Of a DNA stretch of 39,393 bases, positions 7,626-15,814 are shown in pieces. The position numbers were made by a program, and so were the translations under genes. Under the pieces are notes generated by a model, which saw only the letters and a list, made by a program, of their open reading frames with translations, was not told where the DNA came from and searched no databases. The stretch spans positions 1-39,393 of the forward strand of contig JAAVAC010000035.1 in assembly GCA_014804265.1 (NCBI GenBank). The letters are read 5' to 3'. Each line of letters opens with the position of its first letter. Within the stretch, counting starts at the first letter, position 1. This DNA is from Lachnospiraceae bacterium. GTDB lineage: Bacteria > Bacillota > Clostridia > Lachnospirales > Lachnospiraceae.

Positions 7626-9761
7626 TCATTCCCGGCAATAGGTCTGAATCTGATAACCATGATTGCGTACTGTTATTTTTATGGCTCCTGTCCGGGCGGT
7701 AATCAGCACTTTTGAATTAGCATCCGCTAACCGTTCAAGAGTTTCCTTTCCGGGATGTCCATAGGAATTCTTCCTGCCGCATGAAATAATGGCACAATCC
7801 GGTTCTGCCTTTTTTAGCAGCGGCATTCCTGTGGAAGAATTAGAGCCATGATGTCCTGTTTTCAAAATGTGTATCTTTTGAATCTGATTCAGGATCTGTG
7901 CTTCCTCTTCCATTCCTGCATCTCCCGTAAAAAGCATCCTTATCCCATCCACTTCCATAAGAAACATAAGAGATTCCCCATTTTTATCCTTAGGGCCGGT
8001 TTCCCTGCCCGGATACAGACAAGTCAGCTTGAGTCCGTTATATTTTAACATGTGGCCGGCACTTATGCAAACAACTTCTGTTCCCGCTTTTTGGGCTGCC
8101 TGAAATAATTTTTCATAGGCTTCTTCTTTTCCTTGGCTTGCAAGAGTGGAAACGGCTAAATACCGGATATGAATACCGCTTTCCCTGCTTTGCTCCAGAC
8201 ATTCCAGTATCCCATTATAGTGGTCGCTGTCGGGATGGGTTACAAAAGCATAGGTAAGCTCCCTGATTCCCTTTGATTTTAAAAACGGAAGAATCCGATA
8301 GGTGCCCACCTGTGAAACATCACTGCTTCCGCCATCCATCAAAAAGGAAAACCCTCCTTTTTCCTGCACGAAGATACTGTCACCCTGTCCCACATCCAGC
8401 ATGATGATTTCTGTATCCTGCCGGATTCCAAAACACAAGACGACTATTGCCAGACTAAATGCCGATCCCACCATCCACTTTTTCCATTTTTGATAAAAGC
8501 ACAAAACTATCACAATAATTGCATAAAAGAATAGAATCTGCCACAAGGCAGGCTGTCCGATGATCAGGGTATGGCCCGGCATGGAAACAGATATTTCACA
8601 AATTTCTTCATAAAGTGCAAGAATCCATTGACATGGAACAAGCAGTATTTTTCCCAGTGCCGGCTGGCAGGCTGCCACTGCTCCCCCTGCCATGGAACAG
8701 GGAATCAGCAGGCTCATCAAGGGAATGATCAATAAATTCAAAAAAATAGAATATACCGGAAATTCATAGAAATAATAGGCGGTTACAGGAAGAGAAAAAA
8801 CGGAAACCGAAAGGCTTCCCACAAGATTTTTAAAGATGGGCTTCTTTCTTTGACTTTCCGGCAGAAACTGCTCAAGCACAGGCGCAAGCAGCCCTATGCC
8901 CATGACTGCAAAAAAGGATAGCAGAAAACCCGTATGATAAATGTACAGCGGCTGCTCTATGAGCAGAAGGACTCCTGACAGGGCAAGGGCGGTAAGCATA
9001 TCATAAGTTCTGCCAATTATTTTTCCTGTCAGATAAATGAAAAACATAAAAACTGCCCGAAAGCTTGAGGTTCCTCCTTCTACCAGCATTCCATAAAAAA
9101 TCATGACTGCCATGGAGGAAAGGGCATTGAGAACAACCGGAAGCCCCGCCCTCCTTAGCAGTCGATAAAGCCCCATTCCAATCAGGGAAATATGCAGGCC
9201 GGAAATGGCCAGCACATGGCTGATGCCTGACTGCTTATATAGATTTTTGATATCTGTATCAAGCTCCGATTTGTCTCCTAATACCATTGCTTTTACTATT
9301 CCCGCTTCTTTTTCGGGAAGCGCACTGTCATAACCTTCTGCAAGCTTTCGCTTTAGCCGGTATAGGTTCTCTTTAAATGGATTGTATTCTTTTGACTCGT
9401 TTAACAAAATTGTATTTTTCAGGGAATAATTCAGATTTAAGATTTGATAATATTTTTTTTGATGAAATTGTCCTGGGTTCGTTGCGGCCTGAAAGCTTTG
9501 ATAGCTGCCCCGCACCTGAATGTAACTGCCCAGTTTCGGAGGTTCTCCCTCCTTCATATAGCATAAAATTCGTTCTGTCCCACAGTGCAGGTAAAGCACT
9601 GGTGCGTTCCCTTTGTATTCTTTTTTATATACCAGACCCATCCGCTCCACTACCGCTCCGCCCCTTTGCATATCCTCATAAAGAGGAATCGGAAAGAGCC
9701 ACTGAAACAAGAACAGGGCAAATACAAAGGATAGACAGACCATGCATAACGGTCTTTTCAT
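7626..9761 (-). CDS. comEC: ComEC/Rec2 DNA-uptake channel protein
   Basis: The membrane channel that carries single-stranded DNA across the cytoplasmic membrane in natural transformation. An N-terminal soluble OB-like region is followed by the competence domain, VLGDKSELDTDIKNLYKQSG and HVLAISGLHISLIGMGLYRL, in a multi-helix membrane section (about 180-430). It ends with a metallo-beta-lactamase-like domain: MLDVGQGDSIFVQ, FVTHPDSDHYNGI and LKTGHHGSNSSTG, of nuclease type. Length (711 residues) is normal. The frame is open to 9782, but AAAGGA eight bases before the ATG at 9761 supports the shorter start. Two tandem palindromic repeats lie just upstream. With comEA nearby the DNA-uptake core is present; pilus genes are not in the window. 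Confidence 0.92.
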   Translation of the reverse strand: MKRPLCMVCLSFVFALFLFQWLFPIPLYEDMQRGGAVVERMGLVYKKEYKGNAPVLYLHCGTERILCYMKEGEPPKLGSYIQVRGSYQSFQAATNPGQFHQKKYYQILNLNYSLKNTILLNESKEYNPFKENLYRLKRKLAEGYDSALPEKEAGIVKAMVLGDKSELDTDIKNLYKQSGISHVLAISGLHISLIGMGLYRLLRRAGLPVVLNALSSMAVMIFYGMLVEGGTSSFRAVFMFFIYLTGKIIGRTYDMLTALALSGVLLLIEQPLYIYHTGFLLSFFAVMGIGLLAPVLEQFLPESQRKKPIFKNLVGSLSVSVFSLPVTAYYFYEFPVYSIFLNLLIIPLMSLLIPCSMAGGAVAACQPALGKILLVPCQWILALYEEICEISVSMPGHTLIIGQPALWQILFFYAIIVIVLCFYQKWKKWMVGSAFSLAIVVLCFGIRQDTEIIMLDVGQGDSIFVQEKGGFSFLMDGGSSDVSQVGTYRILPFLKSKGIRELTYAFVTHPDSDHYNGILECLEQSRESGIHIRYLAVSTLASQGKEEAYEKLFQAAQKAGTEVVCISAGHMLKYNGLKLTCLYPGRETGPKDKNGESLMFLMEVDGIRMLFTGDAGMEEEAQILNQIQKIHILKTGHHGSNSSTGMPLLKKAEPDCAIISCGRKNSYGHPGKETLERLADANSKVLITARTGAIKITVRNHGYQIQTYCRE

Positions 9762-9777
9762 ATACTTTGTCCTTTCT

Positions 9778-9845
9778 CCCATTCCCCGATTTCATATCGG
9801 GGACTTTCCTTCCCATTCCCCGATCTCGCATCGGGGACTTTCCTC
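9778..9845. repeat. Two tandem 34-nt palindromic repeats upstream of comEC
   Basis: Unit 1 (9778-9811) and unit 2 (9812-9845) share ATTCCCCGAT, then a 5-nt loop that differs (TTCAT or CTCGC), then ATCGGGGACTTTCCT. Each forms a seven-base-pair CCCCGAT/ATCGGGG hairpin. They fill the gap between the gerM-type gene and comEC. No T-tract follows on either strand, so they are not ordinary terminators. Confidence 0.8.
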
Positions 9846-9847
9846 AA

Positions 9848-10771
9848 TCATTCCATGATTTCCAGATTTCTTTCAAATGTGGCGGACAGGTCAATCGTTT
9901 CACGAAATACCTGATTACTATCCCCGTTTACGGAAATCTGTACTTTATTCACATTATTCAGCTCCACCAGAGAATTTACGAGAGAATAAACGGTGACCTC
10001 TGCGGAAACATTATAATACTGAATAAGGAAATCATCACTAAAATTTACATAACATACCCCATCCCTTACTGCCACACTGATGATTTCCGTGTCAGGATTG
10101 ACAGTAGGACTTCCCATATCTTCCCGGCCGGGACCGGCAATGATCTGTTCCACTACAAGCTTCTCCAGGGAAATATTGCTATTGTAATATTTTTCTTTTG
10201 TATATTCCTTCAAATGCTCTCCATCTTCCGTAGCAAAGTAAAGTGTCATGCTTGCTTTTTCATAGGCATTGATTTCTTGTCCTTCATTATCTACGAACTG
10301 TTCGGCTGTCATAACTCCTACCGGAGTCCCCCCTGCATCCAGTAACGCAGCTCCTCCTACCATGAACGAGATATATTCAATTCCTTCAATCTGACAAAGA
10401 GTACGAACGATGGCTGCTCTTGTCAGCACTTCGCTGGTAGGGCTCAGATATTTATAGCCGTCTCCAAAACGCAGCGTCAGCCTTCCATCTGATAGAGAAA
10501 AGCTTTCCAATCCCATTTCCTTTGTAATGGTCTGGTGAAGTTCCGCATTTTCCGGCACCTCTCTAAGCTTTCCAAAAAGAAAGTTCAATTGTTCCCTCAC
10601 ATCTGTCAGCTTTGTGCTACATGTAAACTTATCCACCCTTGTTTCTTCTTTATTGAGGGCATATACAAAAAAGGCTGTTTCATCCTCCCCCTGCTCTTCT
10701 TCGCTTATTTTGCATCCTCCGGCTAAGAACATTATGCCTAAAAGGAGAAACAAACATATGAACTTTTTCAT
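9848..10771 (-). CDS. GerMN-domain lipoprotein (spore germination/sporulation GerM-like)
   Basis: A 307-residue lipoprotein: signal peptide MKKFICLFLLLGIMFLAGGC with lipobox LAGGC, so C20 would be lipidated on the outer membrane face. Two GerMN-type repeats are visible, one around residues 55-150 and one around 180-295 (LYFATEDGEHLKEYTKEKYY and LVVEQIIAGPG, then YVNFSDDF). In Bacillus GerM bridges mother cell and forespore complexes in sporulation. GGAGGAAGGACC fixes the ATG, 11 bases after the sensor kinase stop, so it is translated with the two-component pair. That arrangement suggests envelope or sporulation control, but the link is inference. Confidence 0.82.
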   Translation of the reverse strand: MKKFICLFLLLGIMFLAGGCKISEEEQGEDETAFFVYALNKEETRVDKFTCSTKLTDVREQLNFLFGKLREVPENAELHQTITKEMGLESFSLSDGRLTLRFGDGYKYLSPTSEVLTRAAIVRTLCQIEGIEYISFMVGGAALLDAGGTPVGVMTAEQFVDNEGQEINAYEKASMTLYFATEDGEHLKEYTKEKYYNSNISLEKLVVEQIIAGPGREDMGSPTVNPDTEIISVAVRDGVCYVNFSDDFLIQYYNVSAEVTVYSLVNSLVELNNVNKVQISVNGDSNQVFRETIDLSATFERNLEIME

Positions 10772-10782
10772 GGTCCTTCCTC

Positions 10783-12267
10783 CTATTTTGCAACGTAGGT
10801 CAGTGGAATCTTTACGAAGAACGTAGTACCGCTTCCTTCTTCGCTCTCCACCTTGATGAATCCCCTATGCATTAAAATGGCGCTTCTGGTTATGGCCAGT
10901 CCTAATCCAGTCCCTCCAATCTCCCTGGAGTGCGACTTATCCACCCGGTAAAACCGTTCAAAAATATGTTCTAAGGACTCTTGTGGAATACCAAGGCCGT
11001 TATCCTGCACTTCAATGGTAAAAAACTGATGATCCGCATCTAAAGTTACCTTTACGAATCCATGGTCATTGTTGTATTTAATGGCGTTTTCCACCAGATT
11101 AGAAATGGCAAGGGTCAGCTTTACCTCGTCCACTTCGCCGCTTACTTCCCGTTTGCTTTCAAAAATAACATCAATATCCCTTTGCTTTGCAATAGGCCTG
11201 AGCCGTTTTAAAATCAGCTCACACAGGGCGTTGATATCGATTGTCTCAATGTTTAAATTCATAGATGTCTTATCCATCTTCACAAGAGACAGCAAATCAT
11301 TGATCACTTTATTTTCTCTTTCAATTTCATCCGCAATGTCCGTCATAAATTCCTTATAAAGCTCCAAAGGAGCCTCTTCCTGCGCAATCAGGGAATCTGC
11401 CAATACCTTCATGGAGGTAATGGGGGTCTTTAATTCGTGAGACACATTGGATACAAATTCCTGTCTTGATTCATCCAGCACCTTCATCTTCCCAAACAGC
11501 TCATTAAAAGCGGTTACGATATGCTCTGTCTCCAGATAGTCCGGCACACTGATAGGCTCATTCTGGAATCCGTCCCGGACCTTGCTGATTTCGGAAGATA
11601 CTCTTTCAAAGGGTTCCACCAGTATATTGGAAAGCCCCCATGCTCCCCCTACGATGACGATGCTCATCAAAATCTGGACTATGGTGGCACGCCTGCTTAA
11701 AATACTGATATTGGCAGCAATGCTGTCCGTAGAAACACTCGTAAGCATTACTGCCCTTACAGTAACCTCTCCCTTTGTAGAATCCACTTCGTCTTCCGCT
11801 CCCGCCTCCTGTACTTGCATAATGGGAGTCGTCGTTTCGATAAATTGATTTACCGGATCATAATTTGCGATGCTTTCCCCTTTAAAGCAGCGAATCACCT
11901 CTTCGGAAATGATAGTCTTTCCTTCACTAATGCCATACGTGTCCTTTATTACATTAAAATTAAAATCCACGATCAGGACACGTCCGTCATAAAGATTGGA
12001 CAACTGGTCCAACTCCGCATTGATTACTTCCGAGGACGCATCTTTTAAGTAATTGTATGTAATCAAATGATTGGCTAAGATTTTGAATTGGGTTTGTACA
12101 TCTGAAATACGGACATCCACCGCTCTTTTCTCATAATTCTGCAGGATGCCGTAACGCAAAATCGTAGTAGGCACGATGCCTACCAGCAATATGATAAAAA
12201 AGATACGAAATCTAAGGCTTCTTACTACCTTGCTTTTAGCTATATATTGATTAACTTTTTCCCTCAT
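10783..12267 (-). CDS. Membrane sensor histidine kinase
   Basis: A 494-residue kinase partnered with the response regulator 12 bases upstream. Helix 1 (about 17-40) and helix 2 (about 195-217) flank an extracellular sensing region of about 150 residues. HAMP linker follows (about 215-270), then the HisKA box FVSNVSHELKTPITS with H277, and HATPase motifs NLVENAIKYN, DNGLGIPQESLEHIFERFYR and GTGLGLAI. Overall layout resembles WalK/PhoR-type kinases, but the extra cytoplasmic PAS domain of WalK is not seen. The signal is unknown. Downstream GerMN lipoprotein suggests an envelope signal. Confidence 0.92.
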   Translation of the reverse strand: MREKVNQYIAKSKVVRSLRFRIFFIILLVGIVPTTILRYGILQNYEKRAVDVRISDVQTQFKILANHLITYNYLKDASSEVINAELDQLSNLYDGRVLIVDFNFNVIKDTYGISEGKTIISEEVIRCFKGESIANYDPVNQFIETTTPIMQVQEAGAEDEVDSTKGEVTVRAVMLTSVSTDSIAANISILSRRATIVQILMSIVIVGGAWGLSNILVEPFERVSSEISKVRDGFQNEPISVPDYLETEHIVTAFNELFGKMKVLDESRQEFVSNVSHELKTPITSMKVLADSLIAQEEAPLELYKEFMTDIADEIERENKVINDLLSLVKMDKTSMNLNIETIDINALCELILKRLRPIAKQRDIDVIFESKREVSGEVDEVKLTLAISNLVENAIKYNNDHGFVKVTLDADHQFFTIEVQDNGLGIPQESLEHIFERFYRVDKSHSREIGGTGLGLAITRSAILMHRGFIKVESEEGSGTTFFVKIPLTYVAK

Positions 12268-12279
12268 CTACCCAGAACC

Positions 12280-12969
12280 TCAATCTTTATAGTAATACCC
12301 TACCCCCCATTTTGTATGGACATACTTTGGCTCACTTGGGTTTGCTTCTATTTTCTCGCGAAGACGTCGGATATGTACGTCTACTGTCCTTACATCTCCC
12401 GGATAATCTGCCCCCCATACGATTTTCAACAGGCTTTCCCTGCCATATACTTTATTGGGATTTAGGACAAGAAGCTCTAAAACATCAAACTCCTTAGCTG
12501 TCAGATTGATTTCCTTCCCGGCGATATACACCCGCCTGCCATCACAATCCAGACACAAATCCCCTCTCTCAATAACAGAATTCTTTTCCTTTTTTTCTTC
12601 CTTTTTAGCAGTTCGGCGCATGATGGCTTTAATCCTCGCCTTAACCTCTAAAATATTAAAGGGCTTGGTTATATAGTCATCGGCACCGTATTCCAGTCCC
12701 ATGATCTTATCCATATCATCTCCCTTTGCAGTGAGCATGACAATGGGCACACCGGAAAAGTCACGAATCTGCTGACATACCTCAAGCCCGGACAGCTTAG
12801 GAAGCATAATATCCAACAGGATGATATCGTATTCCTTTTCCTTTGCCAGATTCAGGGCTTCCTCCCCATCATAGGCACATTCCACCTCCATGCCGTCCTG
12901 TTCCAGGCTGAACCGGATTCCCTTTACGATTAATTTTTCATCATCCACTACCAAAACCCTTTTTGCCAT
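12280..12969 (-). CDS. OmpR/PhoB-family response regulator
   Basis: A 229-residue DNA-binding regulator. The receiver has D9, D10, phosphoacceptor D53 (LLDIMLPKLSG) and K102 (TKPFN). The winged-helix C-terminal domain has LTAKEFDVLELLVLNPNKVY and VDVHIRRLREKIE, ending in GVGYYY. A TTG start 12 bases upstream is possible, but GGAG lies six bases before the ATG at 12969, which I take. The recognition helix region RTVDVHIRRLREKIE is like WalR/PhoP-type regulators; target genes cannot be named. It lies between comEA and its kinase gene in one minus-strand run. Confidence 0.93.
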   Translation of the reverse strand: MAKRVLVVDDEKLIVKGIRFSLEQDGMEVECAYDGEEALNLAKEKEYDIILLDIMLPKLSGLEVCQQIRDFSGVPIVMLTAKGDDMDKIMGLEYGADDYITKPFNILEVKARIKAIMRRTAKKEEKKEKNSVIERGDLCLDCDGRRVYIAGKEINLTAKEFDVLELLVLNPNKVYGRESLLKIVWGADYPGDVRTVDVHIRRLREKIEANPSEPKYVHTKWGVGYYYKD

Positions 12970-12996
12970 TTCTTTCTCCAATTACACACTCCAAAT

Positions 12997-13689
12997 TTAT
13001 TTTACTTTGATCTTATCCTTAATTTTACCAAACAATCCTTCTTTGATTCCGGTCACGTTCATAATTTCCTCAATTGTCAGAAACCCACCGTTAGCCTCCC
13101 TGTACGAAACAATGCTTTCCGCCCTGCTCTCTCCCACTCCCGGCAAAGTGCATAGCTCCTCCTTAGAAGCAGTGTTGATATTGATAAGTCCATCCTCTGT
13201 GGCTTTCTCTTCTTCCATGCCGGCAGCAGCCGTCCCTTTTCCCTGCTCCCATTCTTCTAGCGTAGGAATAAAAAGCTGCTCTCCATCTTCTAAAGGCTTT
13301 GCTAAATTCAAAGCCTCTTCATAAGCATCTTCCAAAAATCCTCCGGCTTTTTCAATTGCCAGAAAAGCTCTTGCATCCTCTGGAAGCTCATAAACTCCCG
13401 GAACCAGAACTGCTCCGCATACATGTACGAAAATCCGGTGAGTATCTTCACTTGTCTGAAAATGCTCACCCTTTTCATTATATGCGCCTTCCTCCAAAAG
13501 CTGACCTGCTTTGTCCTGCATTTCTTCGGTCGCCCCATCCTGGGCACTGCCCCATTCTGCCCCGTCTTCTGTTTCCAGCTCCTCTTTGGTCTGTACAAAA
13601 GTCACTTCTTTTTTGCCGCATCCTAAGGTAAATAACAGAAGGCTTCCTAATATTCCAATCATAATCCGTTCTTTTCTTATATCATTCAT
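12997..13689 (-). CDS. comEA: ComEA-type lipoprotein, SLBB plus helix-hairpin-helix DNA-binding protein
   Basis: The surface DNA receptor that hands DNA to ComEC in natural transformation. The N-terminus, IMIGILGSLLLFTLGCGKKE, has a lipobox (LGC), so it is lipid-anchored; most ComEA proteins use a membrane helix. An acidic spacer follows. The SLBB domain spans about 88-145 (VHVCGAVLVPGVYELPE through LEDGEQLFIP). The helix-hairpin-helix region is about 167-229: ININTASKEELCTLPGVGES, then REANGGFLTIEEIMNVTGI. AAAGGAGCTATGT precedes the ATG. It seems to head a minus-strand run through to holA. Confidence 0.85.
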   Translation of the reverse strand: MNDIRKERIMIGILGSLLLFTLGCGKKEVTFVQTKEELETEDGAEWGSAQDGATEEMQDKAGQLLEEGAYNEKGEHFQTSEDTHRIFVHVCGAVLVPGVYELPEDARAFLAIEKAGGFLEDAYEEALNLAKPLEDGEQLFIPTLEEWEQGKGTAAAGMEEEKATEDGLININTASKEELCTLPGVGESRAESIVSYREANGGFLTIEEIMNVTGIKEGLFGKIKDKIKVK

Positions 13690-13741
13690 ACATAGCTCCT
13701 TTATGTTCCCATAAAAGCCCCTCTATGCCAATGATATTTTC

Positions 13742-13770
13742 ATTTTATTCTAAATCAGAAATACTGGCAA
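13742..13770 (-). promoter_or_regulatory. Sigma-A promoter upstream of comEA
   Basis: Minus strand TTGCCA (13770-13765), 17 bases, TAAAAT (13747-13742). It lies about 52 bases from the comEA start and could drive the comEA-regulator-kinase-gerM-comEC-holA run. Confidence 0.6.
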
Positions 13771-13821
13771 GCACAATTTTCTTAAAATTTTCTTTATAAA
13801 TTTTTTAGCAAATTTCCCTTC

Positions 13822-14256
13822 TCAGGATTCCCACTTAAAGAGGATGATTCCTGCAATGGCTATTGCCATCCCCACTGCCTTTTTCCAGTCAAAGCCCACT
13901 TTTTCCACGCCAAACATGCCAAAAAGCTCAATTACATAAGCAACCAACAATTGGGCTACTACGATTACCATAACTGCTTTGGCAGGTCCTAACATGTCCA
14001 TACTCTTAATAACTGTATACGTAATAAAAGCTCCGATAGCCCCGCCTAAGAGCATATACTTAGGCTCAATCTTAGCAAGCGTCTGAAAGCTTGTCCTGTC
14101 TGACACGATCCATGCCGCTGCACATACTAAAAAAGCGGTAAGCTGCACAAATACATTGGCCACCCAGATGGAGGAATTCTTTGTCACCTCCGTATTAAAT
14201 ACTCCCTGAATGCTCATTAACGCACCGGAAATCAATGCAATGAAAAATCCAATCAT
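13822..14256 (-). CDS. YdcZ/DUF606-type DMT superfamily membrane protein
   Basis: A 144-residue hydrophobic protein with about five membrane helices, of the small EamA/DMT-related DUF606 (YdcZ) family. The N-terminal GALMSIQGVFNTEVTK and the ML-GGAIGAF segment are typical, as is the C-terminal GMAIAIAGIILF. Members are half the size of EamA transporters and probably act as dimers or pairs; the substrate is unknown. GGAGGTAACAGC precedes the ATG. It follows the solute-binding protein after 59 bases in the same direction; no functional link is evident. Confidence 0.83.
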   Translation of the reverse strand: MIGFFIALISGALMSIQGVFNTEVTKNSSIWVANVFVQLTAFLVCAAAWIVSDRTSFQTLAKIEPKYMLLGGAIGAFITYTVIKSMDMLGPAKAVMVIVVAQLLVAYVIELFGMFGVEKVGFDWKKAVGMAIAIAGIILFKWES

Positions 14257-14315
14257 GCTGTTACCTCCAAAGTTTTTTATCTTTAGTGTAACCTTCCGAT
14301 TGGATTTTATACTTT

Positions 14316-15782
14316 TTATTCTTCTGCTTCCTGATTTTCTTCTTCAAACACCGGATCAGGCAGCACTTCTTCCTGATACTCTTTTCCGGACACCTGCGTC
14401 ATGATCTGTTCTGATAATGTCCGCAATGTTTCATTTACATCTGCTCCTGTCCAGATATTTGCAAAAGCAATTTCCAGCTGCACCCAGAAATTACTCGTTT
14501 CCATCATTTTGGGAATGGGAATGGAATTTTCATACTCCTCCATAGTAGCGGCAATCTTCTCATTTGCATAGGCAATTCCCTTTTTGGCAGGAATCTTCCC
14601 GGTTCTGTCATACAGGCGGTCTGCTCTTTTGGACACCACATATCCGGCAAATGCTTCCGCCCGCTCCTTTTCCTCCCCATATCCGTTTATGACCACCGCA
14701 TTGGTTACGGACAGGCTTTTTGATTTCAGTTCATCACTGACATCCGGCTGCATGGCCACTCCATACTCATAAGCAAATTCTCCGGCTGCTTTTGCCGCCT
14801 CGATTTTTCCGATAGCATCGGTAGTGGCTACAGTAAAGACCGTCTTTCCCTCTATAAATTCCTTTAAAATAGAGTCATAGCTTACTTCATCCGGCTCAAT
14901 GGAAAAGAATTGGTTCAGCTTCTGGTAGATGGCCATGCATTTCATGGCATCCTCGTTATAAATATGGATGTTTTCCGGATTATCTCCTGTGTTTCCTCCT
15001 ACCGTGATATAATTGCCTACCACGAAGTAATTATAGAAAATATCGGAAACATCCCATTTAAATACCGCTTCCACCTGCTCCGGCGCATCATAATCCTCTG
15101 CAAAGGAAAGTATCTCTTCAATGGTTTGCGGAACAAGCCTGTTCATGGTCTGCTCTATTTGTTCCTCCGTCATCTGGATTTCTTCTGCCTCTGCCACCAC
15201 ATCCTCTGCTGCCGCCTCTTCACTTCCGGCTGCTTCGATTGCTTCCATGGCTGCCTGGCCCTCTGCGGCATTTGCCTCCGCTATTATCGTATCCCTGGCC
15301 AGATTTTCTATATAGGTCCGATTGTACAAAAGAATGGATGTTTCATAGTAAAATGGATATCCCATCAGCTTGTCATGATAACTGACCGCCCATAGAGCCG
15401 GAGCCGGATAATTCCTTTCATTGACAAGCTGCGCTTCATCCTGAATCTCTGCTAAAAGCCCTGCCAGATATGCCTTTTCCAAAGTATCATTGCTCATAAC
15501 GTAAAGATCCGGACCTTCTCCTTCCATAGAAGCCTTATGAATCTGTTCTAAATATTCCAGACCCGATACCAGAACAGGAACTACCTTTTCTCCGGTTTCC
15601 TCCTGATAGTCAAATGCCGCACTTTCCAGATAATTGGTCAGCGCCCCATCCGTATACCATAGTATAAGTGTTTTATTTCCCGAAAAGAGGGGAATATCCT
15701 TTTTTCCTGCCGTAGCCGCCCCCAGGTAAGTACCTGCTAACAAACACAGCAGCAGACATATGGAAATTATCCTTTTTTTCAT
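14316..15782 (-). CDS. Extracellular solute-binding protein, family 1, without transporter genes
   Basis: A 488-residue exported binding protein. It has a signal peptide (KKRIISICLLLCLLAGTYLG) without an evident lipobox, the TLILWYTDGALTNYLESAAFDYQEETG start of carbohydrate-type binding proteins, PDLYVMSND, and AGYVVSKRADRLYDRTGKIPAKKG. No ABC permease or ATPase gene is near it. Residues about 167-202 are an Ala/Glu-rich low-complexity insert (for example AAGSEEAAAEDVVAEAEE). It begins 32 bases downstream of argD in the same direction, so it may be in the arginine transcript. The ligand is unknown. Confidence 0.82.
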   Translation of the reverse strand: MKKRIISICLLLCLLAGTYLGAATAGKKDIPLFSGNKTLILWYTDGALTNYLESAAFDYQEETGEKVVPVLVSGLEYLEQIHKASMEGEGPDLYVMSNDTLEKAYLAGLLAEIQDEAQLVNERNYPAPALWAVSYHDKLMGYPFYYETSILLYNRTYIENLARDTIIAEANAAEGQAAMEAIEAAGSEEAAAEDVVAEAEEIQMTEEQIEQTMNRLVPQTIEEILSFAEDYDAPEQVEAVFKWDVSDIFYNYFVVGNYITVGGNTGDNPENIHIYNEDAMKCMAIYQKLNQFFSIEPDEVSYDSILKEFIEGKTVFTVATTDAIGKIEAAKAAGEFAYEYGVAMQPDVSDELKSKSLSVTNAVVINGYGEEKERAEAFAGYVVSKRADRLYDRTGKIPAKKGIAYANEKIAATMEEYENSIPIPKMMETSNFWVQLEIAFANIWTGADVNETLRTLSEQIMTQVSGKEYQEEVLPDPVFEEENQEAEE

Positions 15783-15814
15783 GATTTCTCTTTACTCCAT
15801 TTCCATAAAAACCT

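Noticed and set aside
9377..10345. Plus-strand open frame of 322 codons
   Set aside because: It is antisense to the 5' part of comEC and most of the gerM-type gene, which both have recognised domains and ribosome sites. The product is Cys/Pro/Phe-rich without a family and there is no start context.
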